Part shown: piece after piece, positions 1 to 8,437 of the stretch
Position numbering within the stretch: position 1 is the first letter of the stretch
How the letters are laid out: every line of letters starts with the position of its first letter
Origin: Truepera sp. bin119
GTDB lineage: Bacteria > Deinococcota > Deinococci > Deinococcales > Trueperaceae
Direction: 5' to 3'
NCBI GenBank assembly: GCA_002239005.1
Contig: MPNL01000009.1
Span: forward strand, 1-64,000
DNA: 64,000 nucleotides
Made by a program: the position numbers and the translations under genes
The notes under the pieces: generated by a model
What the model saw: only the letters and a program-made list of their open reading frames with translations
What the model was told of the DNA's origin: nothing
Databases searched by the model: none

Positions 1-71
1 CGTACCCGCTCCAGGTGCGCGATACAGGCGTGCTGGTCGGGAAAACTCTTGAAAACTGACACGATGTTCAT
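1..71 (-). CDS. IS1595-family transposase, N-terminal 23 codons (partial)
   Basis: Translation from ATG at 71-69 gives MNIVSVFKSFPDQHACIAHL followed by ERV. This matches the start of the transposase at 28634 (MNIVSVSKGFPDQHACIAQL, then ERV) with only a few substitutions. The reading frame is open to the window edge. In this family the segment precedes a zinc-ribbon DNA-binding domain and a DDE-type catalytic domain, neither of which is visible here. The call rests on the in-window comparison. Function of this copy is unknown. Confidence 0.65.
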   Translation of the reverse strand, partial: MNIVSVFKSFPDQHACIAHLERV

Positions 72-127
72 GTCCTTATTGTGGCATGAATGGGCTCAAA
101 AGTCAAGCCCGTAACCGCTCATTCCGT
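1..127 (-). mobile_element. IS1595-family element, end portion cut by the window edge
   Basis: The sequence read on the minus strand matches the upstream end of the IS1595-type element at 28578-29593, both in the transposase N-terminus and in the terminal sequence. The terminal stretch AACGGAATGAGCGGTTACGG here corresponds to AACGGAATAAGTAGATACCG there, so the element's outer end lies near position 127. The two copies have clearly diverged. Only the first ~127 bases lie in this window, so whether the rest is intact cannot be judged. Confidence 0.6.
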
Positions 128-136
128 TGTATAATC

Positions 137-631
137 TCAAGTCTCACACAAAGTCCGACAGGCTGCTAGCCCTAACGAATCCAAAAACTCTCGCTCTGCA
201 TCTGGATGGATCGGGGGGTTGCTCCCCCTTTGGATGAGCTTCCTGATCGCCCCGGTCACCCTGCGGACCGTCTCGGGAGCGACAAAGGTGGCCGGACTGC
301 GCGCCATCCAGCATTGACGAAATTCTTTCGAGACGTCCATCAGAGAGGGGGAGGATCGGAGTCTTCCACCGGCTGTCGTATATCTGCACTGCCACCCTGT
401 TCGATCGAGCGTGGCATCGTTCCACAGCACTCTGACCTGAGTGGGTGATTCGGTCACTTCTTCGATCTGCGAATCCCGTGAGTCTGCATCGGTGTCACAG
501 GTACCCCTGCAAGCGGGGAAACCTCGACATCCCCAGAAGGAGCTCCCCGCTCTCCGGTTCATGCGGAGAACCATTGGGCCTTCACACAAGGGACAACGCG
601 GCGTTGTTACTGAATCATCTCTCTCGGCCAT
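137..631 (-). CDS. Small protein with topoisomerase-type C4 zinc finger
   Basis: A 164-residue protein. Residues 13-41 contain Cys13-x2-Cys16, Cys35 and Cys41 in a context (CPLCEGPMVLR, then FWGCRGFPAC) typical of the C4 zinc fingers found in the C-terminal part of type IA topoisomerases. Those fingers also occur in stand-alone proteins of mobile DNA, where they bind nucleic acid. The remaining ~120 residues match no family I recognise. No topoisomerase catalytic domain is present, so this is not a topoisomerase. It begins 8 nt after the HTH-type gene on the same strand and ends next to an IS end, so it probably belongs to a mobile or decaying accessory region. Confidence 0.55.
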   Translation of the reverse strand: MAERDDSVTTPRCPLCEGPMVLRMNRRAGSSFWGCRGFPACRGTCDTDADSRDSQIEEVTESPTQVRVLWNDATLDRTGWQCRYTTAGGRLRSSPSLMDVSKEFRQCWMARSPATFVAPETVRRVTGAIRKLIQRGSNPPIHPDAEREFLDSLGLAACRTLCET

Positions 632-638
632 TCTTTAC

Positions 639-821
639 TCAACTTGCCTTTCGTCTCACTCCTCGCTGAGGGTCCGGATCATTCGCACCAGTGGTCTTCA
701 CACACTCGTCCACTTCGAAAAGCCCGAAGCGTAACAACCGTCCTACTCGGTGGGCGGGAAAACCTTTCGTGTTGACCCAACAGTATACGGAGTCCTTAGC
801 CACGCGTAGATGGGCCGCCAC
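639..821 (-). CDS. Excisionase/MerR-like helix-turn-helix protein, probably 5'-truncated
   Basis: The product (60 aa from a GTG at 821-819) contains VAAHLRVAKDSVYCWVNTKG followed by FPAHRVGRLLRF. This is the pattern of HTH_17 (excisionase/AlpA-like) DNA-binding domains. The frame stays open upstream and encodes a plausible continuation (WLLEEGWGGVGD) back to a stop, but that extension has no ATG, GTG or TTG start. The natural N-terminus may therefore have been lost. It lies 8 nt upstream of the zinc-finger gene, suggesting co-transcription. This could be a remnant of an excisionase from an integrated element. Confidence 0.4.
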   Translation of the reverse strand: MAAHLRVAKDSVYCWVNTKGFPAHRVGRLLRFGLFEVDECVKTTGANDPDPQRGVRRKAS

Positions 822-959
822 ATCCCCTACGCCGCCCCATCCCTCCTCAAGTAGCCACCCGCACTCTCAAGAATACCAATGAAATCGGTATGCGGTACAC
901 TTGGCACGCGGCGGCTAGCCCTCGTTGGTAAATTCAGCCGCCGCTGGGGAAGTGGTTTT

Positions 960-1820
960 GTGGGACATCAGGCCGACGCCCGCCTTGCGGAGTACAGGCG
1001 GCTGGGCTACACAGTCTTCGAAGGGGTCTACGACGAGGGTCAGATGCAGCTATGGCGGGAAGAGTGCCTGCGCCTCGAGGCCAGTTCCCCAGGTATCTAC
1101 GCGCCAGGCAGTCGGAGTTGGTGGTTCGGCAACATGCTCGAGCGGTCTCCGGCACTGATGTGGCCGGCCGTCTCCAATCCGCTGCTCCTCGACTTTGCCG
1201 AGCGGGTGGTGGGGCCCTTCGCGCAGCTCGACAACCTGACCCTGGCGGCGTTCCCCAGCGTCTCCAAGGAGGAGGCTGCGGGCAAGGTGAGTGGTTGGCA
1301 CCGTGACCGCTGGGCCCACATGCCTAGCGGCCACTACGAGCGCCCGACGGCCTGGAACACCATCTGCTACCTGCAGGGTCTGACTGACGAGTACGGCCCG
1401 CTGCGGGTGATCCCTGGCTCTCACATCGACCCGGTGGCGATGGATGAACATGAACAGACCCGTCCCCACCCAGAAGAGGTCGTGCTCTATCCCAAGGCGG
1501 GGGATGTGGTGTTCACCCACAACGGCCTGCTGCATTCGGGAACGCCTAATACCTCGGGCCAGCGGCGCTACTTCTTCTCTATCTATTACAATACCAGCTG
1601 GTTCAAGCAGACCGACACCATGGGCGGCCCCAACTGCCAGCAGCTCATCCGCTGGGCCCGCAAGCGCAACGACCACCGCTCGTTACGGCTGCTGGGGGTG
1701 GATGAGCAGTTGCAGCCACGTGCCAACAGCGGCTTCCTCCAGCCGGACGAAGTGCGCTGGGAGGGCTGGCTGGAAGCGGACAAAGGGGCGCTTACAGTGA
1801 GTGAAGAGGGGGAAGGGTAG
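960..1820 (+). CDS. Phytanoyl-CoA dioxygenase (PhyH) family Fe(II)/2-oxoglutarate oxygenase
   Basis: The protein has the PhyH-family layout: N-terminal LAEYRRLGYTVFEGVYDEG, an iron-binding HxD in SGWHRDRW, and the distal His in GDVVFTHNGLLHSG. A basic stretch (NTSGQRRYFFS) follows where 2-oxoglutarate is normally held. Members hydroxylate unactivated carbons of small molecules or lipids in the cytoplasm; the substrate cannot be told. I chose the GTG at 960, with GGGGAAG just upstream, because residues encoded before it look unlike the family. The frame is open from an ATG at 879, which would add 27 residues. It is a single gene with no evident operon partner. Confidence 0.75.
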   Translation: MGHQADARLAEYRRLGYTVFEGVYDEGQMQLWREECLRLEASSPGIYAPGSRSWWFGNMLERSPALMWPAVSNPLLLDFAERVVGPFAQLDNLTLAAFPSVSKEEAAGKVSGWHRDRWAHMPSGHYERPTAWNTICYLQGLTDEYGPLRVIPGSHIDPVAMDEHEQTRPHPEEVVLYPKAGDVVFTHNGLLHSGTPNTSGQRRYFFSIYYNTSWFKQTDTMGGPNCQQLIRWARKRNDHRSLRLLGVDEQLQPRANSGFLQPDEVRWEGWLEADKGALTVSEEGEG

Positions 1821-2160
1821 AAGTAACAGAAGGTTAAGGGGGCGACTTGGGCCTAGATGCTGGCAGCGGTGCTGGAAAATGGTTGCTGCGCTTTGGGGAA
1901 CATGGATGCACCGGCGCCGCCAGGTTGCTCTAGGCAAGAGACTGGTCAGAGATGAGGTGCGGGATGTGACGAGCCTGCCCTTTGGCCGCGAAGTCTTTCG
2001 ATACCCACTACCAGACTCTGGCAGGGACTCTCGACTGCGACTTGTGAACTAAGAGACTCTGTCAAGCGGCGAACCCTACCGCCAAAAGTCCTGGATAGGT
2101 TCAGTGTGAGGGAGTAGTGAATGATTAACCTTGAGACAAGTCGGACAGGCTGAAGCGAGT
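1821..2160 (+). other. Intergenic region, nothing recognised
   Basis: About 340 bases between the PhyH gene and the RND pump. Short open frames exist, but none has a plausible start or recognisable product. I see no clear promoter, hairpin or repeat. The pump gene's control region should lie in its 3' part. Confidence 0.4.
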
Positions 2161-5100
2161 ATGCGTTTCATCACCGCTGCAGCCATCAAAAATAGGTCGG
2201 TCACCATGCTGGCAGTGGTCATTCTCTTGGCCGCTGGTGTCTTCTCCTACAATTCCCTCCAGATAGAGCTCTTCCCCGAGATCGAGTTTCCTCTGGTGGC
2301 CGTGTCCACCGCCTACCCGTCAGTCGATCCGGAGGGGGTAGTCCGGGACGTTACTTCGCCGATCGAAAGGGCCATTTCGGGTACCGAGGGGCTGGAATCC
2401 GTCCAGTCGACCAGCTTCGAGGGCAATTCGCTGGTGCTGGCGACCTTTCGGTTCGGGACCGACATGGCCGACGCGGAAGGTGCTATCGAATCCGCTGTGA
2501 ATAGCATCTCCTTCCCAAGCGGCGTAGAAAGGCCCACAGTAGGCCGGTTCAATCCTGACCAGATTCCGGTCCTGCAGTTCAGCGTGGTCTCTGACCAGGG
2601 GGTCGATGTGGTGGCCCCGGTAGTGCAGTCGCAAATCCTTCCCGAACTCTTGGACATCGAAGGGGTAATGCAGGTGCAGGTCGACGGGGAGGTCCAGCAG
2701 CAGGTGCGGGTGGCCGTCGACCCAGACCGGTTGCAGGCCAGTGGGGTCTCACTCCCCCAGGTCACTGCCGCCCTGAGTGAGAATAACGTCACCCTGCCCG
2801 CCGGTCTACTATTCGGTGCTGGTCAATCGGTGCCGGTGAAGACTACCCATACCTTCGGCTCGGTCGAGGATATTCAGAACCTCGTGGTCGGTTCATCCCC
2901 CTCAGGTCCGGTCAGGTTAGCCGATGTGGCCAGGGTCGCCCTGACAGATGCGACCCCCACCAGAATCTCCCGTACCAACGGTAAACCCGCTATCAATGTG
3001 TCGATTGTGAAGGACGCCGAGGCCAATACCATTGAAGTGACCAAGGCTGTGCGGGAGGTGCTGGACGGTCTCACTGGGCTGCCCTCCGGAGTCGAGGTCA
3101 TCGTCGTTTCGGATCAGGGTCCAAGTATCCGGGATCAGATCGATACGCTGCTTCTAGAGGCGATCTTCGGCTTCCTGTTCGCGGTCTGTGTGGTCTTCAT
3201 CTTCATGCTGACGATTAGGCCGACGCTGGTTCGGGGGCTGCTCACCACCCTGCGCCCTACCGTTGTCATCGGACTGACCATCCCGCTCAGCGTGCTGACC
3301 GGCGTGCTGCTCATGAACTGGCAGGGTATGTCTCTAAATTTCATGACCTTAGGCGGGCTGGCTATCTCGGTGGGCCGGGTGGTCGATGATGCCATCGTCG
3401 TGTTGGAGAACGTGTACCGGCATATTCAGGCTGGAAGGGAGCGGTGGCGGGCGGCGCTGGACGCCACCGTCGAGGTCGGTCCGGCTATTTTCGCCTCGAC
3501 CCTGACCACTATCGTCGTTTTCGCCCCCCTGGCGTTCATCGAGGGATTGGTGGGGGCTTTCTTCCTGCCCTTCGCCCTCACCATCAGCTTCGCGCTGGCG
3601 GCGTCACTGGTAGTGGCACTGACCGTCGTTCCGGTGCTGGGGGCGTACCTGTTGCGGCCCGGTGACCTGTCCGAAGGGGTCGGTGAAGACGACCTCGCTT
3701 TCGTCCGCGAGACCTGGATGCAGCGGGCCTATACCCCGGTGCTGCGGTGGGTGCTGGGGCATAAGGCCGTCACCCTGACCGGCGCTGCCCTCATTACCGG
3801 GGCCAGCCTGATTCTGCTACTCTTCATTCCGGTCACGCTCTTTCCCACAAGTTCGGTCCGTGAACTGGAGATTGAAGTGAGCCTCCCGCCGGGAACGCCT
3901 CCCGACCAGACTCTGGCCGAGGTTATCGAGATTGAAGGCCGGGTCCGTGACTTGTCAGAGATATACACTGCTACGGTCGGCGCGACCGATCTCGGCTCTG
4001 GAGGCCTTCCGGGAGGCTTTAATCAGGCCGGTATGCTGGTGGTGCTGCAGCCGGATGCACCGGAGGACCTGGCCGGCACCCTGAGGGCGGAGTTGGAAAA
4101 ACCGGGCCGGAAGGTGACGGTCAACGAGATAGTTGATGGACCGCCAGCCGGCGGAGTGGAGATCAGCATATCCGGGTCAAATTACGACGACATCGCAGCT
4201 GTCTCCCAGGAGTTGATGACCTCTCTCGCCACCTTAGATGGGGTGGTTAATCTGGAGAGTGATGTCGCCCAGGCCCGGGATGAGGTTGCCATAGAGGTTG
4301 ACCCCGCCGCCGCCGCTCGCATCGGACTCAACACACGCCAAGTTGGATTCCAGTTGAACCAATTCCTGATAGGCCGCACCGTTACCACAGTCGACATTGA
4401 TGGCGAGGCAATCGATGTGGTCGTGTCCGGGGACCGGCAAGCCGTGGGCAGCATCGACAACATCCAGAACCTAGTTATCGCTGGTCCCGGGGGTGCCGCT
4501 CCGCTCCGCGAACTGGCCGAGGTGGTTGTCAGACAGGGGCCGGTCACCATTAGCCGGACCGACCGCCAGCGGTCCACCAGCATCACTGGGGAGATCACTG
4601 CCGAAGATACCCAGGCCGTGGGACAAGAGATTGACGCCAAGATCGAAGCGCTATCCCTGCCAGCGGGCGTGAGCGTTACCAGCGGCGGGATATTTGCCGA
4701 CATTGCCGAGGGATTCCAGGCGATCTTCCTCTCCATAGCTGTGGGGATCCTACTGATGTATCTGGTGATGGTGGTCAGCTTGGGGTCGTTGAGAAACCCC
4801 ATCGTTATCGTCTCCAGCCTCCCCCTGGCCCTGATCGGGGTCCTGGTGTCGCTAGCCGTCACCGGCCGCACCCTGGGGCTGCCGGCCATGATGGGCACCC
4901 TGTTGCTTGTCGGGATCGTCGTTACCAATGCCATCGTGCTCATCGCTTTCGTCGAGCAATTGAGGGCTAGGGGAATGTCTGTCTCCGAGGCCCTGATCAC
5001 CGGCGGTCGCGTTCGGCTGCGCCCGATTCTGATGACAGCGCTAACCACAAGCTTCGCACTCCTGCCCCTGGCGACCTTCTCCGGCGGTGAGGGCGGCATC

Positions 5101-5235
5101 ATCAGCGCAGAGCTGGCCACGGTAGTCATCGGGGGACTGATCAGTTCCACCGCTCTGACACTTATCGTGGTGCCCATCGTCTACTACCTGTTCAACGTCG
5201 GCATCCCCGGTCTGTTCCAACGGAGCGCTCGCTGA
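2161..5235 (+). CDS. RND superfamily efflux transporter (AcrB/HAE1-like)
   Basis: A 1024-residue inner-membrane proton-driven pump. It shows the RND order: a first TM helix at residues ~13-33, a large periplasmic porter loop (LFPEIEFPLVAVSTAYPSVD onward), TM2-6, a second periplasmic loop, and TM8-12. The proton-relay aspartates are visible in GRVVDDAIVVLENVYRH (Asp409/Asp410). Length agrees with AcrB-type pumps. I chose ATG 2161 because the family starts just before the first helix (MRFITAAAIKNRSVTM); a TTG at 2131 is also in frame. No membrane-fusion protein or outer-membrane channel gene is adjacent, so partners must be encoded elsewhere. The substrate cannot be inferred. Confidence 0.9.
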   Translation: MRFITAAAIKNRSVTMLAVVILLAAGVFSYNSLQIELFPEIEFPLVAVSTAYPSVDPEGVVRDVTSPIERAISGTEGLESVQSTSFEGNSLVLATFRFGTDMADAEGAIESAVNSISFPSGVERPTVGRFNPDQIPVLQFSVVSDQGVDVVAPVVQSQILPELLDIEGVMQVQVDGEVQQQVRVAVDPDRLQASGVSLPQVTAALSENNVTLPAGLLFGAGQSVPVKTTHTFGSVEDIQNLVVGSSPSGPVRLADVARVALTDATPTRISRTNGKPAINVSIVKDAEANTIEVTKAVREVLDGLTGLPSGVEVIVVSDQGPSIRDQIDTLLLEAIFGFLFAVCVVFIFMLTIRPTLVRGLLTTLRPTVVIGLTIPLSVLTGVLLMNWQGMSLNFMTLGGLAISVGRVVDDAIVVLENVYRHIQAGRERWRAALDATVEVGPAIFASTLTTIVVFAPLAFIEGLVGAFFLPFALTISFALAASLVVALTVVPVLGAYLLRPGDLSEGVGEDDLAFVRETWMQRAYTPVLRWVLGHKAVTLTGAALITGASLILLLFIPVTLFPTSSVRELEIEVSLPPGTPPDQTLAEVIEIEGRVRDLSEIYTATVGATDLGSGGLPGGFNQAGMLVVLQPDAPEDLAGTLRAELEKPGRKVTVNEIVDGPPAGGVEISISGSNYDDIAAVSQELMTSLATLDGVVNLESDVAQARDEVAIEVDPAAAARIGLNTRQVGFQLNQFLIGRTVTTVDIDGEAIDVVVSGDRQAVGSIDNIQNLVIAGPGGAAPLRELAEVVVRQGPVTISRTDRQRSTSITGEITAEDTQAVGQEIDAKIEALSLPAGVSVTSGGIFADIAEGFQAIFLSIAVGILLMYLVMVVSLGSLRNPIVIVSSLPLALIGVLVSLAVTGRTLGLPAMMGTLLLVGIVVTNAIVLIAFVEQLRARGMSVSEALITGGRVRLRPILMTALTTSFALLPLATFSGGEGGIISAELATVVIGGLISSTALTLIVVPIVYYLFNVGIPGLFQRSAR

Positions 5236-5672
5236 AGAAGCCTCTCTGTCCAGGCCGCCATATCCGAGGCCGGCTTCACGCTAGTAGGGTCGGGACGGAA
5301 CCTGCCGTCACCACGTGACTCGGATGACTCCTTGCAGGAGTGCATTGCCGAGAACTCCGGCGGTGCCAACCTTGTCCGCCTCACGGACCACGCCAGCCCC
5401 TTCGGTGTTCGTCTCCGGTCTAGCCCCTTGATGGCGTAGCTGACCGAACTCCGAAACTCTTTCGCGGCTCCCAGAGAATCGCGAAAGAGCGATCACTGTG
5501 GTCGCCTGGTGTTGATCCCGGCACCAGATCTCGCTCTCGTATTGAGCCGTCTTGCTTTCCGTGTGTCTTTTGGCAGGCTACTCAGTCTCACCAGCCGGTC
5601 CGTCGGTTGGGCAACATGGATTTGGCCTCTCAGGATGCTAGAATGATAGCCCTTCTAGGGGGCACTTTACGT
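5236..5672. other. Intergenic region upstream of ssrA
   Basis: About 437 bases between the RND pump and tmRNA. It holds one strong inverted repeat (annotated separately). A TAGAAT hexamer at 5639-5644 could be the -10 of the ssrA promoter, giving a start ~22 nt before the mature 5' end, but I see no convincing -35. Short minus-strand frames are not recognisable as genes. Confidence 0.35.
5457..5489. repeat. Perfect 10-bp inverted repeat (hairpin)
   Basis: CTCTTTCGCG at 5457-5466 pairs perfectly with CGCGAAAGAG at 5480-5489 across a 13-nt loop. No T-tract follows on either strand, so it is not a typical intrinsic terminator. It lies 220 bases past the RND gene and may stabilise or end that transcript. 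Confidence 0.45.
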
Positions 5673-6033
5673 GGGGGCGACACGGTTTCGACGTGAGTCA
5701 CTGAGGGTTCGGTTGCAAGCCGAGGATGGCGGTTGGCCTCGTTAAAATCCGCCAAGCCTTCAAACGGCAACCAAAGCGACTCGTTCGCACTCGCTGCTTG
5801 ATAGCAGCGCGCCCGCTAGAAGCTCGGCCGTTGGCTCGCTAGTTGAGGCGCTCTAATGACGGCTAGGTCCTGAGTTCGTGCGTTGACTCCTGACCGAAGA
5901 TGAAGACGCATAGGCACTGGGCAGACGCCCGTTCCTGAGCCGACCCAGTGCCGAAATTTGATCGGGGACTAAGCTTGTAGAGGCCCACCTGAAGGGCTTG
6001 CGGACGCGGGTTCGACTCCCGCCGCCTCCACCA
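5673..6033 (+). ncRNA. ssrA: Transfer-messenger RNA (tmRNA)
   Basis: The 5' end GGGGGCGACACGGTTTCGAC and 3' end GGGTTCGACTCCCGCCGCCT-CCACCA form the tRNA-like domain. The acceptor stem pairs 5673-5679 with the bases before ACCA, and CCA is encoded. The tag frame begins with the resume codon GCC at 5751 and encodes AKPSNGNQSDSFALAA, ending in tandem stops TGA and TAG at 5799-5804. The -ALAA tail is the usual degradation signal. tmRNA rescues ribosomes stalled on broken mRNA together with SmpB. About 361 nt is a normal length for the one-piece form. Confidence 0.95.
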
Positions 6034-6036
6034 GAT

Positions 6037-6086
6037 AGAAGCGCTCCTGTATTTGAGGCCGGACTCTCCGGGTCTGGAGCGCTTCT
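6037..6086 (+). terminator. Hairpin just after ssrA, possible terminator
   Basis: AGAAGCGCTCC at 6037-6047 pairs perfectly with GGAGCGCTTCT at 6076-6086, three bases after the encoded CCA of tmRNA. The loop is long (28 nt) and itself GC-rich, and no run of T follows. It may be a Rho-assisted end or a 3'-processing structure for tmRNA. Confidence 0.45.
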
Positions 6087-6124
6087 GTATACCATCTCAC
6101 TCGAAATGCTCGCTGCGGGGCGGC

Positions 6125-6137
6125 TATACTCCGGGAC
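6125..6137 (+). promoter_or_regulatory. -10 box of a probable leaderless promoter (MOSC gene)
   Basis: TATACT at 6125-6130 lies 7 nt before the ATG at 6138, and there is no Shine-Dalgarno sequence. Transcription would start at or within a base or two of the ATG. I see no good -35. Confidence 0.5.
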
Positions 6138-6782
6138 ATGCAGCTTCGAGTCAATTCTGTCAATGTCGGCCTTTCCAAGCCCCTGATTTTAGGTAACCGT
6201 ACCGTCTCTTCAGCGATTATCAAGGCACCCGTCGCGGGCCCTGTGGAGGTTACCTGGGACGGTCTCGCTGGAGATGAGCAGGGGGATAAGCGCAGCCACG
6301 GAGGTGCTGATCAAGCGGTCTATCTTTACAGCGCGGAAGACTACGCTTGGTGGGCCGATCAGTTGGGCTTCGAGCTCGCACCCGCCACCTTCGGGGAGAA
6401 TCTGACGCTCTCCAGCTTCGGTGCTGGGCCGGTGCGAGTCGGCGACCGTTTCCGCATCGGCGGGGTGCTGCTCGAGGCCACAGGGCCTCGGATCCCGTGT
6501 AGCAAGCTAGCGACACGGATGGGCGACTCGGGCTTCGCTAAGCGCTTCCGCGAGGCCGGCCGACCTGGGGTCTACACCCGAGTGCTCTCAGCAGGGTGGC
6601 TCGAGGCAGGGGCGCAGGTGGAGCGCCTCGCAGGCTCCGAGTCTGCCCCGACGGTGCCCAGGGTGATGCGGCTCTACCTGGACAAGGAGCCCGACCCCGC
6701 GGAGCTGAGGCAGGCCTTGGCAGCGCCGCTGGCGGAGCGTACCCGAGTGGCGCTCGAGCGGCAGCTCGACAGGGTCGGCTAA
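6138..6782 (+). CDS. MOSC-domain protein, YiiM-like
   Basis: A 214-residue protein of the MOSC (molybdenum cofactor sulfurase C-terminal) superfamily. Hallmarks are GDEQGDKRSHGGADQAVYLY near residue 50, FGENLTL near 85, and the conserved cysteine in GPRIPCSKLATRM near 118. This pattern is closest to YiiM of E. coli, which detoxifies N-hydroxylated bases such as 6-hydroxylaminopurine with a molybdenum cofactor. The C-terminal ~50 residues resemble the 3-alpha domain that often follows MOSC in YiiM-type proteins. It is transcribed alone from a leaderless-type start. The activity is inferred from the family. Confidence 0.8.
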   Translation: MQLRVNSVNVGLSKPLILGNRTVSSAIIKAPVAGPVEVTWDGLAGDEQGDKRSHGGADQAVYLYSAEDYAWWADQLGFELAPATFGENLTLSSFGAGPVRVGDRFRIGGVLLEATGPRIPCSKLATRMGDSGFAKRFREAGRPGVYTRVLSAGWLEAGAQVERLAGSESAPTVPRVMRLYLDKEPDPAELRQALAAPLAERTRVALERQLDRVG

Positions 6783-6986
6783 AGTGATCGGGTAGGGCCG
6801 CAGTTGCGTGATCTCCTCGCAAGCACTGTTCGGCACGACCTTTGGAGCGCACTCTTGCTTGTGGGGGAGGGGGTGCCCAGCGGCCGGGAGACCTCGTAGC
6901 TCGCCGGATCAGAGGCTAGCCGCAGTGCCCGATTCAACTGGATGCCGTTTTAGGGTGGCGCAACCGATCGGATATGGCGCAGTTGG

Positions 6987-7895
6987 CTACCGTGCAAAGC
7001 CCTCGAGCCACGCGCGCACTGCGGCCTCTGCGTCGAGCGCTAGCGCCTCGATCCTCCTCGCGCCAGGCTCGCGCCGGAACCAGGTCCGCTGCCGGCGCGC
7101 GTACTGCCGCGTCGCCAGGGCCACCGCCTCCTTCGCCTCGATCAGGGTGATCCGGCCCTCGAGGTGCGCCACTACCTCCTTATAGCCGATCGCCTGGGTG
7201 GCGGTTAGCCGTTCCGGGTAGCGCTCCACCAGCCTCCGCACCTCGGCGATGAGGCCTTCGGCGAATATCTGCTCGACCCGCGCCTCGATGCGGGGCTCCA
7301 GGGCCTCCATGCTCGGGATGAGCACCAACTTGTCGAAGGTGAAGGCCGGCTTGGGGCGGGGGAAGGCACTCGGCGCTCTGCCGGTGCGTCGCACAATCTC
7401 CAGCGCCCGGATCACCCGCCGCGGGTTGTGCTGCGCTCGCTCTGCATCCGCAGGACTCGCGGTGCGCAGTTCGCGCTCGAGCGGCTCCAGCCCTCGCTCC
7501 TCGAATTGCTGCCACAGCCCTGCCTGGATCACCTCGTCCACCGGTGGCACCGCCGGCAGGCCCTGAGAGAGCCCCCGGAGGTAGAAGCCGGTGCCCCCCA
7601 GCACGAGCGGCACCCTCCCCCGGGCCAACACCCCTCGGATGGCCTCCTCAGCGAGTCTGACAAAGTCCGCCACACTGAAAGCCTCGGCGGGATCTACGAT
7701 GTCGACCAAGTGATGTGGCACTCTCCGCCGCTCTCTTCGGGAGGGCTTGGCAGTTCCCACATCCATGCCCCGGTAGACCTGCATGGCGTCGGCTGAGATG
7801 ACCTCCAAGGGTACGCTCTCGGCCAGTCGCAGCGCCAGCTCTGTTTTGCCCGAGGCGGTGGGCGCGCCCAGAAGCGGGAGGGCTCCCGACGACAC
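6987..7895 (-). CDS. miaA: tRNA dimethylallyltransferase MiaA
   Basis: A 302-residue protein that transfers a dimethylallyl group to N6 of A37 in tRNAs reading UNN codons. It has the N-terminal P-loop GAPTASGKT (residues 10-18), the substrate motif ISADAMQVYRGMDVGTAKPS, and LVLGGTGFYLRGL, all diagnostic of MiaA. The length is typical. The start is a GTG at 7895-7893 with TACCGT 6 nt upstream and no Shine-Dalgarno, so the mRNA is probably leaderless. It is divergent from the small heat-shock gene, and the two starts are only 47 bases apart. Confidence 0.95.
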   Translation of the reverse strand: MSSGALPLLGAPTASGKTELALRLAESVPLEVISADAMQVYRGMDVGTAKPSRRERRRVPHHLVDIVDPAEAFSVADFVRLAEEAIRGVLARGRVPLVLGGTGFYLRGLSQGLPAVPPVDEVIQAGLWQQFEERGLEPLERELRTASPADAERAQHNPRRVIRALEIVRRTGRAPSAFPRPKPAFTFDKLVLIPSMEALEPRIEARVEQIFAEGLIAEVRRLVERYPERLTATQAIGYKEVVAHLEGRITLIEAKEAVALATRQYARRQRTWFRREPGARRIEALALDAEAAVRAWLEGFAR

Positions 7896-7907
7896 GTCCC
7901 CACGGTA
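7896..7907 (-). promoter_or_regulatory. -10-like box of a probable leaderless promoter (miaA)
   Basis: On the minus strand TACCGT (7907-7902) is followed by six bases and then the GTG start of miaA. It fits the TANNNT pattern seen before several genes of this window. Confidence 0.4.
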
Positions 7908-7930
7908 ACAGAGCCCCTGGGGGAGGGTGT

Positions 7931-7942
7931 TACACTCGGCGC
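7931..7942 (+). promoter_or_regulatory. -10 box of a probable leaderless promoter (hsp20)
   Basis: TACACT at 7931-7936 is followed by CGGCGC and then the ATG at 7943. There is no room for a ribosome-binding site. Confidence 0.5.
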
Positions 7943-8332
7943 ATGGAACTGGACAAGTACGGCACCGCCGGCGACATCCAGGAGCTACTCGCCATCCGCG
8001 ACCGGATCGACACCCTGCTCGACTCCCAGACGGGTGACGAGGCCCTAACCCCGCGGGCCGACCTCCTCGATGCGGGCGACGCCTATCATCTCATTGTCGA
8101 GGTTCCAGGCGTTCCCCAGGAGAACCTCGAGATCGCCCTCCAAGACCGCGAGGTTATCATTGCCGGGATCCGCGAACCCCTAGACGGTGATGAAGGCGTG
8201 AAGCTGCTATTTGGCGAACGTCCGAGCGGTCACTTCCAGCGGACCCTGACCTTGCCCGGCGAGGTCGATAGGATCGAAGCGACAGCCCACTTGCGAGATG
8301 GACTCCTGATCCTCACGCTGCCGAAGATCTGA
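7943..8332 (+). CDS. Small heat-shock protein, Hsp20/alpha-crystallin family
   Basis: A 129-residue protein whose residues ~37-129 form an alpha-crystallin domain: PRADLLDAGDAYHLIVEVPG, then VPQENLEIALQDREVIIAG, and a C-terminal HLRDGLLILTLPKI. The consensus A-x-x-x-x-G-V-L motif appears as HLRDGLLIL, and the final LPKI resembles the I/V-x-I tail used in oligomer assembly. Such proteins are ATP-independent holdases that keep unfolded proteins soluble in the cytoplasm. The N-terminal arm is short (~36 residues). It is monocistronic and probably leaderless. Confidence 0.9.
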   Translation: MELDKYGTAGDIQELLAIRDRIDTLLDSQTGDEALTPRADLLDAGDAYHLIVEVPGVPQENLEIALQDREVIIAGIREPLDGDEGVKLLFGERPSGHFQRTLTLPGEVDRIEATAHLRDGLLILTLPKI

Positions 8333-8437
8333 GAGGGAGACCGCTCTTTTCCGGCTCATTGGGTAAGGTTCGGTTCGCCCGCACGACTACTTTGAAGAGG
8401 TGTGATGAGCGCGCAGACGGAAGCTTGGGCTCCCTCG

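Noticed and set aside
4182-5177. 331-codon open frame on the minus strand
   Set aside because: It lies wholly inside the RND pump gene and its translation is Ser/Thr/Arg-rich low-complexity sequence typical of an antisense shadow in GC-rich DNA.
6037-6086. Hairpin after ssrA as a classical intrinsic terminator
   Set aside because: The stem is perfect, but there is no T-tract and the loop is 28 nt, so I kept it only as a possible terminator.
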